From Molanna angustata (taxonomy: Eukaryota; Arthropoda; Insecta; Trichoptera; Molannidae): a stretch of DNA of 64,000 nt. Under the pieces are notes generated by a model, which did no database searches, was not told where the DNA came from, and was given only the letters and a program-made list of their open reading frames with translations. Shown one piece after another: positions 46,291-58,524 of the stretch; positions within the stretch are counted from its first letter, which is position 1; each line of letters opens with the position of its first letter. The stretch is from NCBI GenBank assembly GCA_963576475.1, contig OY754967.1, positions 20,438,414 through 20,502,413 of the forward strand, written 5' to 3'. A program made the translations under genes and the position numbers.

Positions 46291-48491
46291 TATTTCTGAA
46301 ATTGCCAAAACGTTTCAATTTTTGTTTTGTTACATTCGAATAATATTATTTTTTTCATTGAATTCGTTTCAAAATAAACATATTGAATGCACGATCGGAA
46401 AAATATTTACGATGTTAAAGTACCTTGTTTTCAAAACGTATAATTTTAATAAATCATTATTTAAACATTTAACATTGTTTTAAACATACGATGCGTTATT
46501 CGATTTTTTATTTTTCAAAAGCTCATTCAAATATATTAATTGAATTGTTTGATGAGCCAAAAAGCTAACATATTTGTAAAGATTTCATTTTTTTCGTTAG
46601 TATTTATAATACTATTATTTTATTATTTTAAGAGCCAAATAATAAAGTACAAAAAGCTTGGTGTAATTAATCTCTAAACTGAAAATCCATCCGTTTTGTT
46701 TGGGCGGTAATTTTTCAGTTTGATGTATTACCGCGAGGAATATAATAAATAATTTGAGCAGTATATTTCGTCCGCTTTATTCATCGGTGTAGGTATGTAA
46801 CTTTAATTTGTTTGACAAATGGCGGCAACCCTGTATTGCCAGGACTCGGTTTGTGCCAAATCCTTTAGATTTAGATCGATGTTGCCAGATAAATTGGCAG
46901 TCATTCGGCATAGATGTAACGACTTCTCAAACACGTTTCTATTGGAAATAAATTTGATCGTTCACCCACCTCGTTAGGACGCGAGGAATGATTTTTTTTA
47001 CACGCAACACTGTTGCGCGAAATGATCGAGATCTATTGAAATCGATTATTATTATTTTTTGTAAGTGTTGTATTTATGGAGTCCTTTTTACAAACATGCC
47101 GCGGTAGTACCTATTGTGTGTTTTTATTGATCTGCGTTCGAAGAAAACACAAGCATGTCATTGTAACATTCTTGGTAAATAATTAGTATTGTAAATTTAA
47201 TTATTTTTTTTATGATTGATTTAATTATGTTTATTTTGTTATGCAATTAAAAGATAAGACAAATGTATCTATTCCTAATAATTCTAAAAAAACATAATTA
47301 ATCAAATATTTTTTTTAGTTTATTAGCATTTTAATTTTACTTGCGTTTAATATTTTTTTGCGCCACAAGCAATTGGCTTATTTTGTCGAATGCTATTTTT
47401 TCTTAACAATCAGTTTATAGCCCACAAGCATGTCCAATTCCTAATATCCTATCCATTCCTTTCCCTATATTATAAGAGATATTACAATTTACACAAAATG
47501 GATTATTACTGTAAACTTACTTGGTCCACTAATGGATTGTTATATTATTCATGTATAATTTGTTATTAAATACTGTATGTTTACAAAATTAAATGAGATT
47601 TTTTTTCACTGCAAGAAGACTTCCACGGTGTACATATTTTACTCGAACAATTAGATACAGCATTTTATAAATCAACAGCTATAATTCTATTATTATAATG
47701 TACATACCTACACGAATTATATAAGATTTATATTCATTAATAAATTTCTGAAATAATGTATTTTTTGTTGTATTCATAAATGAAAATATTAAAAAAAAAA
47801 TATGTAGACCACAGAATAACCGAAAGTAAACTTTGCTTTTTCTGATTAAAGTTTTTTTTCTTTTTCAAATATATTCAACTAATTAATTTATACTCATTCT
47901 CCACATAACATAATTATTTTGCACTTGCATCAATAAAAAAACTATAATTAACACATCATATTAACTATCACTTAATTTGCGTCTCGCTTCGTATACCACA
48001 AGCTTCGTTAATTATTTTTTGTTCCTAGTTATAGTGGTCGAACTAAGCAATTAACAACCTTCTCTTTTTTTGTGAAATTTTGAAATTACGAGTATGTACA
48101 TACATTTACTTATATGTAATCTTCAAGTTGAAATGATATCTTTTACTGGGACATTCTTGAAAGAAAGAGCTGTGAGTATCTTGAAACATAAAATAGTTCA
48201 CACAAAGAAACAAATGTACATAGGTATCAATTGACTAAGAAAAAAAAAATAAGTCGAAAAAAACAAATGTGGCATAAGATCATTACTAAATATTTAATTT
48301 TAATTAAATATAATCAAATATTTGTTTTTTTTTGTTACCGACTATTTCTAAATACTAATTGAATTAAAAACAACGAACAAAATATAAGCGTGTTTGAAAT
48401 AAGTAATTTTGTAAATGAGGCGATGAATGCCAATATAAAAAATAGTAAATCCTGCTTATCTCTGAATATATCTTTATTATAAATTTATTCC
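46291..48491. other. AT-rich DNA without a supported gene
   Basis: Nothing recognised. A more balanced patch at about 46800-47040 has no reading frame of interest. Confidence 0.45.
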
Positions 48492-48560
48492 AAGCGCTCT
48501 TGAGGTGAGGTTAACACAAAACGGCACTACACAAGTCATCGTAGTTTATTATTATTAAAT
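48492..48560 (+). mobile_element. CR1/L2-like element, 3' terminal tail only
   Basis: AAGCGCTCTTGAGGTGAGG...ACACAAAACGGCACTAC then TTTATTATTATTAAAT matches the 3' end of the 54.5-kb element in plus orientation, with a decayed outer stem. Confidence 0.7.
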
Positions 48561-49438
48561 CCCCTTTTTGCTGCTGATATTTTGTCTTATTACATCCTTA
48601 AAGTACCTTTATATAAATATATGGTAACTTCACCGGGGAATGCTGTCATCGTTTCATTTTATAGTTCCCGACTGACTTCAATAAGCGTCTAATTTTGAGT
48701 TTTTTTTAAATATCCTAAGCTACGTAGGGTTGAACCATTTCGTCGGTAGATTCGAACCTATAAAGCAATCACGCCTTTTCATTAAAGCTGGCACCCTTTG
48801 CTACCCTCCCCGTAGTGGAGTGGGTAAACAGTAGCGCGTGGCTGGCACGATTCGCGCACACACAATGGGATAACGCGCAGGATATGAACCCTACACCCCG
48901 CAGATATGAATTAAGCATCGCATTGTCACCGAGTGTTGGACCGTGTGAAGATGCTATACCTACTCTTAGTATCTACTGCACACTCACCAAACAACCCCCA
49001 GTAGTGTGATGAAACTTTTACTCCCTATTTTTATTATTCATCATTATTTATTTTATCGTGTTTTGATGCCGAAAGTGTTTCCATGTAATTAAAAACCAGA
49101 TTTCCCAAAATACACACACAAGAGGGGATTTATTTTTATTAAATTCGATCTGGTAATGCCATCGAACTGACCTTCTGGATATAATTGAATGAATGAATGT
49201 ATAGTATATTTCCAACAGTATAAATATTACAAAGGAACAAAATACAATATAGTTTATACCTAATAACAATATTACAATTGTTATTATTTTTTTCCACACA
49301 TTTGGAATTTTTACTGCCTCGCTAGACATAGTCTGTTCTGAGGCAGTACTAGTTTAGAATTGCTATGGCTACTCTGCGATCAAATGATTTGTTTTCTTTT
49401 AATGATTCGGCGGATATTTTGTGGTAGTTAATATAAAC
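48561..49438. other. Mixed non-coding DNA with a GC-richer patch
   Basis: The patch 48790-49010 has a structured, repeat-like look (CCCGTAGTGGAGTGGGTAAAC ... CAACCCCCAGTAGTGTGATG) but no second copy in the window and no clear polymerase III B box. The rest is AT-rich. Confidence 0.35.
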
Positions 49439-49512
49439 CATTTTTGAATTATTAATTAGCTATAAACCACTTATATACAAGTGGTTTATAGCTAATTAAT
49501 AATTCAAAAATG
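49439..49512. repeat. Perfect 34-bp inverted repeat with 6-nt spacer
   Basis: The left arm 49439-49472 (CATTTTTGAATTATTAATTA...) and right arm 49479-49512 are exactly complementary, separated by ATATAC. It would form a perfect cruciform or RNA hairpin. No element family is recognised. Confidence 0.9.
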
Positions 49513-49689
49513 TTTTCTTTTTTTTTACATATTCCATTCACATAGAACATCTACAACCGCAGGATGAAAAACTCTAAAACCTCTATCTCCAAAAATCTAA
49601 GAGTACCTAGGCAGATCCTTCTCTTCCAATCTGCTTCAGCCAACAGTCTTTGAAAATTTTCCCATCATGCGATATGTTTTATTCAATAT

Positions 49690-49985
49690 CCATCATTATT
49701 TTATTATAAAGTCATGGTGCCAAAAAACTATATTGACGCTGCGTATGTGTCGTTCTTGGTTGTGGCGGTCTTAGCTGATGTCTGTTTCTAGTGCCATGTA
49801 TCAGTTTATAGTCCGGTTGGAACTCAACAGTGTTCTTATGCAAATGAGACAGTATCAGTCTCATATAGAGCTGTCTCACATTCAAAAATCCACTGTCTAT
49901 ATATATTTGTTCTGTGGGGTATCTTTTTGGTCTTCTGTGCATTACCTTTATTATTACCTTGATTATTTGTATATAAAATATATAG
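49690..49985 (-). pseudogene. LINE reverse transcriptase C-terminal fragment
   Basis: The minus frame encodes KVMHRRPKRYPTEQIY, then IDSGFLNVRQLYMRLI and later RQYSFLAPKLYNKI. This is the C-terminal block order (KVM...RYPT..LY...G.L.VRQLY...APKLYN) of an insect non-LTR reverse transcriptase. It lacks the catalytic core; the upstream end near 49985 is not sharply defined. Confidence 0.6.
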
Positions 49986-51308
49986 CTATATGTAGTTATT
50001 TTATATATTTTTTTTATTTTAAACGAACGTCGATATTTTGTTAGCACAATCTATTCCGTATTCAATGACATTCAATGCTCGACAATAGATCTGAATGTTA
50101 CCGAAAGATAGGCACACTTGTTTCGATAAATTTCTCATGTTCGTGCAATTTTTTCTATCCATGGCATTAAATACTAGGGTAAGACAATGCAGTATTGACA
50201 AAGGAAGTTTCTTTAGGCTGCTGAAAACCATCATAAATTGAGTCACAAAATTATATTTCGATGTTGAATATTTTTAAACGAAACTTAGGTTCTAACCATT
50301 CGTTTATTTGTTCCGACAATCCGACGTAAGGAAACACATTCAAAAATGTAAATCTAATAATATGCAACGAAATTTTCTGATAATGGTGGTATCGTAGCAT
50401 CTGATCTTTGTGGGGAACACGACATAGGCTTAGGGTGAATTACTGATACTAAGGGAGGATTTGCAGGGATGACAGTTTTCTGTAAACAGGAACATACCTT
50501 CCGGGGGTATATAATATATACGTCATTGTCTGCCATTATTAAAAATATGTAAATTAGGCAACCGGGATAGACTGCTATTTTCTTTCGAATGGAAATTAAA
50601 ATGTTTTTGAACAAAACTTTTACCCATCGTAATGCTTACTCTTATATACCGTAGATAACTAATCCACGTGCTTTTTCAAATGAAATTTTACCAGATTCAG
50701 TCGACAATTTCAAAATACTGTTCATAATTTATGTACATATCGTTAGTATTATAATGTTATTATTGTTGTCGTCAAAGTGGTATTATTTGTGTTATTTATT
50801 CATTAACATTTTATATTTTTCCTTTACCGAGCCAGGTATACAAATTGTTAATTTAATTAACAAGAAAACACGATAAAGAGCCTCCATAATTTGTCTAGAA
50901 TATTTACAGAATGATATTTTATCACCGTTTTAAAGTAACATAATATTGCACCGATACGAATTTATTACATTTTAATGGTAATTCCAACATTATACAACAT
51001 ACAGAAACTAATTTTAAGTCGTAAAATACTCAGCGTATTTGATTTCTTATACTAAAGTACATAATATAATATATGTATTATACTTCGTACCTATTTATTA
51101 TTCTGTATGTGCCTATGATGTTGTATGTATCAACTTGCATGATTATAAAGTTTATTCTAGGTACCTACTCTTGTTAGTTTTAAAATTAATAACTTTAAAG
51201 TGATATTTTTCTACAGCATTTTTTATGCGGTCAATAAATAACATTGTCGTTCGCCAAATACCTATTTATTTATTCAACGATGTTTTCACAAATAATGATA
51301 TTTTATCT
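49986..51308. other. Non-coding DNA, nothing firmly recognised
   Basis: Two minus-strand frames (50019-50246 and 50354-50614) are open but their products are not recognised and may be remains of the same LINE. The rest is AT-rich. Confidence 0.4.
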
Positions 51309-51847
51309 CCTCACTACCCCAAGAAGATATAGTGGGGAGTTATGATTTCGCAATTTTTAAGGTTATTTTTTTGCAGACCAACTAGTATCATGCCGAGATT
51401 GTATTCTGACAGTTTCATCACAATGTATTTGTGTGTGTATGTGCTGTGTACAACGTGCTATGTACTATGTGCGACGTGTTTATTCTACTTTATCGATTAT
51501 AGACTAAAATACTCATTCGATTCTTTTCGAATTTTGAAAATTTGTATATATAATACTCGCTTAGACCTCATTAGGTGAAGGATATCTAATCGGTGTTTCT
51601 CAATTCTTTTAACTGTCAAATATTTCAAAGGGACCCCATCCTCAATTATTACACAAATTGTTAAAAAAGCACACCACTTTCATATGTTGGCATTGAAGAA
51701 TTACCAAGTTTTCATAATAAAATATTTAAATCAAAAATCATTTACCAAACTCATTTCATGAGAATGCTGAAATTTTTCCATACAAAATTAGAATACTTTG
51801 TGGAGTGACTTGGTAGTGCGGAGAATTGCGTTAGCCACAACTCACTT
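51309..51847 (+). repeat. Unclassified dispersed repeat of about 0.5 kb, copy 2
   Basis: Partner of 41689-42196, same orientation, diverged by substitutions and several indels. It starts near CACTACCCCAAGAAGATATAG and ends near GCGTTAGCCACAACTCACTT. Confidence 0.8.
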
Positions 51848-53884
51848 GTTTTCGTAAGTATTTGTGTTTCAGATCCACCCATACCGGCAGTTTTGAATAG
51901 CGTTCATGGGACTAGACAACTCTTGTGATAAATTGACTATGTAAATTTAAATTTATGTACGAAAATTAAACACAAGAAATAATAATTGCTCATTATCTCG
52001 ATCCAGTTAGTGGGATCGTGTTTGTTTGAAATAATACTTTGTATCGATCATTATAAATTGATATATTGTATTGCGGGGTAATATTTAGACTACGGTGTAT
52101 GTTATTGTTAATAGTATAATAAGTCGTCGGTATATAAATATATAATATTCTTCTTTTGTTATACATATAACTACCAGATAATAATAATATAGTTTATGTA
52201 CACTTACCCTTTTACACCTTGAACAAGCGAGTGTATTACTATGTGTAAATTTCCTGCAAATAACCAATATCATATACCCAGAACATGATGGGTTTCCTGA
52301 TAAAATATTTCACCATGCTACTACCGTGTTCCATATAGTATTATACAATTTGTATATCTTTGTGCATGTATGTTTTTAAATACTATCAATTCATTTAGTT
52401 TATTGGAATATCGATCAAGAATCTGTGGAATTTGGGCAAAACTACATAAGTCAAATAACCCATTGTTCAGTAGAGCATTTTGAAAAATATAGCAACTCAA
52501 AAAGTTCTGTCAATTTTAAAATTCAACATTATGTAACAAATGTTGGCACATGGGATAAAACATGCGTCCTCTCTTCAGCTATACCTATGCTTAATTTTTA
52601 AATAATATGTAAAGAAAATAATGAACTAATTTTGCCCAAAAATCGATTTATGTAGTTTTGCTCAATGTTATTGTAAATAAGTACTTATTTCATTTTAACT
52701 ATAAAGAATATTGTATGCAAACTAGCTTTTGTTTTCCTGTTTATTTGTTTATATCTACACATCAAACATAGGTTTACATTTTTGTTTTATACATAAAGTG
52801 TAAACACATTATTTTCCATATAGAAGTTACAAAAAAAAAATAGACGATTTAGATAAAAGAAATAAAATATAAAAAATCTATATTGTAAAAACATATTATG
52901 AAGTATTAAGTATAATTTTGAATTCACAAGAATGGCGTTTTGAAAATCAAATAAACAGTCATTCGTTACATATTAAAAGATCTATCGGGCGGTAACTTTT
53001 TGTCGAAATACTTTGAGGCTTTTACGAGGTACAAGCAAAAGCGTGGATATTTTTTCAGCTGTAAACAGTTATCTTTCGATATGACTGGGTGAGATGAGTG
53101 ACACTTCGTTCGAAGATATATTTTTCTGCAGAAAAATCTGCGGAGAACTTGTTTAGTTATGCAGTATAGTTAATATATATAATAGTATTCTTTTTGTTTT
53201 ATTTTTGTACAAATTAGATTTTGTCTTTGTCCTGTTATATCAGTATGACCTGTTTCATTAATTTTACAACATTATCTACTCAGCTTGAGTGTTTATCCTT
53301 TCGTTTGTACGGCAAATTGAAATCCAATTTGAAAGTATGGTTCGCGATAAAGCTGTACCTATACATAATAAAAAATATAAATTTGGAGAAATCGGCCATT
53401 AGGACATTAGGAGGTGTCGCGTACGGCACCGAATGTTCGAGATATTTCCCATTAAGATATACAAATTGTTTTCGTTAAAATATTTATCTCCGTCGAACGT
53501 TGTCCGGTTCAACCTCCGCCTAATAATGTAATTCATTTCTGTGTAGATATCTCAAGAGACACTACTAATACCAACTTTACCGTTTCCTCAATAATTCTAC
53601 ATTTCCTCTCTACCAGCCCCGTATTAATTAATAATTTATTCAACAGTAGCGCGTGCGGAATCTTGACGCGTTAACTTTTAATCTATTGAGATAATTAATT
53701 TTGTTATTGCTACCTTCTTCTGTTTTAATGATTTCATTCATTATTGAAGTGTTATTTTCTCATATCTTATTGTTTTTTTGCTTTATCTTTTATTAATATA
53801 TGCATTCTTATTTGCACATACGCAAAACATTCTAAATACAAATAAAACCCTGTGATCAATGTTTTTTTTTTCATTTGTAATTAT
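51848..53884. other. AT-rich DNA without a supported gene
   Basis: Nothing recognised; ends in an (ATT)n run that belongs to the next SINE. Confidence 0.45.
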
Positions 53885-54050
53885 AATAATAATTATTATT
53901 ATTATTATAAACACTTCTTTGCACCCTGCGTAAGTGGCGAGTTTTAAGTTCAAAGTTGCAAGTTCTTCCAAATAACAAATGTTTTCAACCCAGAGAAGCG
54001 ATATTAGCGTGAGAAATTTATTTAAATAATTTCTCCTCTGTGCCACGGCG
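53885..54050 (-). mobile_element. tRNA-derived SINE (family C), diverged
   Basis: An (ATT)n tail, CACTTCTTTGCACCCTGCG, AAGTGGCGAG, CCAGAGAAGC and GTGAGAAATTTATTTAAAT match family C at 38705-38910 in reverse. The tRNA-like head beyond CTCCTCTG is poorly preserved. Confidence 0.7.
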
Positions 54051-54478
54051 ATCGGCGCAGTCTAAATGTTTGTCTTATTTGTCTTACTGTTGGTTTTGAA
54101 AATGAATAATTTTCTTATTACCAAATTTACTTAAGACTACATATTACTTGAATTGATTGGAAGAGACTGTCTCATTGCAATAAACCAACAACATATTTCA
54201 CTTGATTATATGATGAAATAAATATAACAAATTGTGATATTTTTTGAGCAATGAAGATGGCTGATGATGCATGAAAATATTTTTAAGGCGAAAGTGTTGT
54301 AGGCACGATAAGAAACAAGAATAAGACTGTTCTACTTCTTCCACTAGGTACCTACAGCTTATACTGCTTGTGGAAACTGTAATTGCCCCTTTACAGAACT
54401 CTGAAAATAAACAAAGAACATATTAGACCCAGAAACTTATACACCGTCCAGACACGCCACCAAGTGCCAGAATCTAAA
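54051..54478. other. Spacer, nothing recognised
   Basis: Non-coding DNA between a SINE and the L2-like element. Confidence 0.4.
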
Positions 54479-56884
54479 TGCAATAATAATAATAATAATA
54501 AAATTGGCTTATTTATACAGCGCCGTTTTTGTGAAACCACCTCAAGGGCGCTTTACATATAAACTTAAAATTAAACACAGAAACTTTTCTTAAATAAATG
54601 AGTTTTTAACTGTTTTTTAAAACTTATTTCACTATTCACTGCTCTTATGGTTGGTGGTAAATTGTTCCACTGAATCGGTGCCCTTACAGCAAAAGCACGT
54701 TCGCCGAATTTAGTGTAGTGACACCGATTTTTTTCAGTTAAACGTCCAACGGCAGTTGCTGCAGATCTAAGCCGCGTCCTCCGGTTCGTTAACTGCTGTG
54801 GTATACATAACTCTGTTATGTATGATGGAGCTTTTCCATTGACCGCTTTATGCACCATCCAACAGTCTTTAAATAAAATACGCTCCGGAACACGTAACCA
54901 ATGCAGATCTTTCAGTAGTGGAGTGATGTGATTATATTTTGATGAACACTTAATCAGCCTGGCAGCAGCATTGAAAACTGATTGAAGTCTATCTAGTTGA
55001 TTCTGGGGTAGACCGGCGTATACAATATTGCAGTAGTCCAGTCTTGATACGACAAGTGCGTTTATTAGCATTCGTGCTGCGTCTATTGGTAAATATTTTC
55101 GAACGGATTTTAATTTACGTAGTTGATAGAAACAGCTGCTAACTGTATTGCTGATCTGTGTCTCAAATGATAATTCGGAATCCAGGTGGATTCCAAGTAG
55201 CTTTATTGACGTTTTAGGTTTAATATTCCTGCCATTGATTTCAAAGGGTGAACGATCGATTGTATGTTGTTTCCTATGTGTGTTGATCCAAAGAAATTCT
55301 GTTTTTTCAGAGTTTAATGTTAATCTATTTGATGACATCCAAGTGTTTATTGTTGTTATGCACTGCTCTACTTTGTTTTTTAATATGAGAATTTCTTCTG
55401 TCTTACAAAAAAAATAGATTTGTGTATCATCTGCATAGGTATGTGACCACAATCCGAATGATTGTATAATTTTCTGAATTTCTGATGTATATATGTTGTA
55501 CAGAATAGGACCTAATATAGAGCCTTGTGGAACACCTGTCTCAACTGACATAATCTGTGAGTTATGTCCATTATATTTTACAGTATAACATCTATTTCGT
55601 AGGTATGATTTAAAAAAGTTAATTGCTGTACCTTTAATTCCAAAAGAATTTTCTAGCCTGTTTAGTAAAATTTGATGGTCCACGGTGTCAAACGCAGCAC
55701 TCAAATCCAATGCGGCGATTAATCCCATGTTACCATTATTAACGGAAATTGTTAGATCTGATATGATCCTTGAGATTCCAGTTTCTGTTGAATGGTTTTT
55801 CCTGTATGCTGATTGTCTGTCTGGGAGTAGTCTATTGCTTTCCAAATAACTAACCAATCGTACAGATATTAACTTTTCTAGAACTTTACTTAAAATAGAA
55901 AGATTTGAAATTGGTCTATAATTGAATAGATCTTGATCATCAAGCTGCGGTTTTTTTAATATCCGAGTTATATGAGAAAATTTTAGATAATTTGGACAGT
56001 CACCTCTACTTAAACAACTGTTGAATATATGTACTAATAACGGTGAGATTGTTTCGACACATTCTTTAAGAAGCCATGTCGGTAGTGGGTCTAGAGCACA
56101 CTGTTTATTTGGTAGATTTTTGATTATTTTTGATATTTCAGATACCGACGTTGGTTCAAATTCATGTAACGTAGAAATATATGTTTCTGGAATATTAGGC
56201 TTTGTTGAAAATTTAGATTTATTTCTGATATTTTCTACTTTCTGTTTAAAACCATTTACAAAGTCTATTGGTTTTAAGTTAACATTGTTTTGTGGTTTAC
56301 TGTCACCAAATACGTGATGCAATGATGACCAAAGTTGTTTCGGACTTTGTTTTTCGCTGATTTTTGACTGCCAGAAGACCTGTTTTCTGTTGTAAATTGT
56401 TTTCGGGTACAGTTTCTGTGATTCTAACCATAGAGAGCGATCATTTGGATTTTTGTTCTTTCTATAGGCCCTCTCAAATCTGCGCATAGCTTTTTTACGC
56501 TTTCGGCACTCATCATCAAACCAGTAATTTGATATACGAGCTCTAATGGTTTTTATAGTTTGCGGTGCATGTTCATTTATTAGTTCTTCTATATTTTTGT
56601 TATAAACATCGATTAAGTTTTCCGTGTCTATGGTGTTTAAATCAACATTAAATAGCTCGCATTGCCTCAGGTCACATATAAACTTTTCCTTATCAAAGTT
56701 TTTCCAAGAGCGTGAGGTATATGTCTCATACTTTGGATTTGGTTTATTTATTTTCAATTGAGTACTAACCAGTCTATGATCCGAAAACCCAATATCAACA
56801 ACTCTGGTTGACAATGGATCATCACATATTCTTGATATAATTACATCCAATATTCCACCTTGGTCATGTGTGGGTTCATTTACT
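54479..56884 (-). mobile_element. CR1/L2-type non-LTR retrotransposon, 5'-truncated, young
   Basis: About 2.4 kb. The 5' end is cut inside the endonuclease domain near 56884: upstream in the same frame there is a stop and no further homology. The 3' end has a hairpin (AGCGCC...GGCGCT, 54519-54555) followed by an (AAT)n microsatellite at 54480-54503. No clear target-site duplication was found, as is common for this group. The uninterrupted frame suggests recent insertion. Relatives of its 3' end occur at 26.3, 48.5, 60.9 and 63.5 kb. Confidence 0.9.
54571..56883 (-). CDS. Partial ORF2: endonuclease C-terminus plus reverse transcriptase (CR1/L2 group)
   Basis: The enzyme copies element RNA into DNA at a nicked genomic site. 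The frame is open for about 770 codons to a stop at 54571. There is no native start because the copy is 5'-truncated; the residues at its beginning read NEPTHDQGGILDV, typical of the end of an apurinic-type endonuclease. Counting from the TTG at 56850: the SDH endonuclease motif is at 23-25 and a basic linker at 108-130. Reverse transcriptase motifs follow: a YRPISNLSILSKVLEK block at 311-326, motif A LDLSAAFDTVDH at 381-392, motif B GVPQGSILGP at 439-448 and the catalytic YADD at 472-475. The C-terminal block ends with WNNLPP at 728-733 and a FKKQLKTHLF end. All catalytic reverse transcriptase residues are present, but the endonuclease is mostly missing, so the copy cannot be autonomous. The L2-like affinity is inferred from the motif wording; Crack or Daphne relatives are possible. 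Confidence 0.9.
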   Translation of the reverse strand, partial: VNEPTHDQGGILDVIISRICDDPLSTRVVDIGFSDHRLVSTQLKINKPNPKYETYTSRSWKNFDKEKFICDLRQCELFNVDLNTIDTENLIDVYNKNIEELINEHAPQTIKTIRARISNYWFDDECRKRKKAMRRFERAYRKNKNPNDRSLWLESQKLYPKTIYNRKQVFWQSKISEKQSPKQLWSSLHHVFGDSKPQNNVNLKPIDFVNGFKQKVENIRNKSKFSTKPNIPETYISTLHEFEPTSVSEISKIIKNLPNKQCALDPLPTWLLKECVETISPLLVHIFNSCLSRGDCPNYLKFSHITRILKKPQLDDQDLFNYRPISNLSILSKVLEKLISVRLVSYLESNRLLPDRQSAYRKNHSTETGISRIISDLTISVNNGNMGLIAALDLSAAFDTVDHQILLNRLENSFGIKGTAINFFKSYLRNRCYTVKYNGHNSQIMSVETGVPQGSILGPILYNIYTSEIQKIIQSFGLWSHTYADDTQIYFFCKTEEILILKNKVEQCITTINTWMSSNRLTLNSEKTEFLWINTHRKQHTIDRSPFEINGRNIKPKTSIKLLGIHLDSELSFETQISNTVSSCFYQLRKLKSVRKYLPIDAARMLINALVVSRLDYCNIVYAGLPQNQLDRLQSVFNAAARLIKCSSKYNHITPLLKDLHWLRVPERILFKDCWMVHKAVNGKAPSYITELCIPQQLTNRRTRLRSAATAVGRLTEKNRCHYTKFGERAFAVRAPIQWNNLPPTIRAVNSEISFKKQLKTHLFKKSFCV

Positions 56885-58481
56885 TACTTTCCGTGTCCGG
56901 AACACCATCATATTGGTTGGTGCTCCGGTGGTGGAAGGATTGGCCGGCATTCTGCCGTTTCCAGGGACGCAACGTATTGCAATGGAACTTAAGTTTTCTT
57001 CACTACACGGATTGGGTTGGCTTACGGGCTTTTTAGTAAAATCGGAGTTGTTAACGAGTGAAAAGTTTATTCACACATTACGACGTTAAGAATACTTGAA
57101 GATGCTAGGTTTTTAAACAACCTGTTCTATAAGTGTGGCAAAAAAATCTTTTCTAATATTTTACCGTACCTACCCTTAATGGAGTAACGATATATTTTTT
57201 AGATCATATTTTATTTGCTTCTATAATGTGAGTGACTATTTCAACTTATACCTACTCCCATTATTTTAGTTTTCTAATTTATACATAATTATGCATTGTG
57301 ACAATATTTTTCAGTCTCTATGAAAAAAAATGGTACAATCGCATTTTTTTTTTCAAAAAAATAAATTATGGTTGGCATTTTAAAGGCCTTCACTTCTCGT
57401 TTATGTTTTTTAATTGCTTTGTATCTCATTTAGAATTGACAATTCAATTTCTCATTGTTTTGTTTGAGGGGATCCATTCCTTTATTACGAGCTTTTTTTT
57501 AAATCCATCACTTGTGTGTGTCGTAAAGTGAAATTATATCCACAAATAATATGATTTGAGTCGTGACGATATTCGTATTGGTTTGTATATAATATAGTTA
57601 GAAGCAAACGTGCATTATATTTATTTGTAATTTGTGGTGTGGTGTGGTGTGAGTTGTGTAGGAATATTATACCTCATGCTGACGAAAGTTTGAATATTCC
57701 ATTCAATATGTTATATTATTCTCTCCAATATGTGTCTAATAAAATGGAGATTTACTATCGGGACAGCACAACATGTCGTTCTGTGTATATCGGAATGTTA
57801 TTATTTTTATGGTTATTTTATGCTCATTTTAATGTCTCGACTGTTTATGGAGTCCTGGGAAAGACCCGCATAGACCTACCAGCGTCGTAAATTAAAATTA
57901 CTACCTACCGAATGTCTCGAAATAATAATGTTACTTTTACATATCCTATACTCGACAGAACGAACGTATTGTTACATGAATCGATTTCAAATTAGTCGCC
58001 TCTTATCTTTACGTAATGATCAAAGTCGTTATGTACGTCACAATTTATACGTTATTTTTGATTAGTGTTTTTTATTATGATAATATGCTACTATGGTACC
58101 CACATCACTAAAAAGACCAATCATTATTAAAATGTTAACAAAATGTACTTATTTGATTTACAAACTGGCTATAAATATAACTAGATGCCAACAAAAAAAC
58201 AACACAATTCCCCTATAATATTCAATGTATTACAAAAAAGAGCCAATCAAATTTCAAAAAAAGTGTTATACCTCATGTATTAAATTTTAATGAATACTTG
58301 CTTTTGAATGTTTGCTCTTTTGAAAAAGTCTTCATTAATTAATTGTCTGTGTTTATTGCACAGGTTTTTGTTCAAATTTTTGATCATTATTTGCCAACAA
58401 TATGAATAATATTTTCAAGTGATCTTGAAAAGGCTATGTAGGCAAGACCGAAATATGTATTGGTCACACATATTCTTTTTA
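56885..58481. other. Non-coding DNA next to the retrotransposon
   Basis: A GC-richer stretch at 56890-57080 has an open plus frame with no recognisable product. A (GGTGT)n-like simple repeat is at 57633-57650. The rest is AT-rich. Confidence 0.4.
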
Positions 58482-58524
58482 TTTGTTGTACTTACATAAA
58501 TATTATTTATGTAAGTACAACAAA
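58482..58524. repeat. 43-bp perfect palindrome
   Basis: The arms 58482-58502 and 58504-58524 (TTTGTTGTACTTACATAAATA and its complement) are separated by a single T. Not part of any recognised element. Confidence 0.85.

Noticed and set aside
55148..56317. Plus-strand open frames at 55148-55417 and 56021-56317
   Set aside because: They are antisense shadows of the reverse transcriptase frame.
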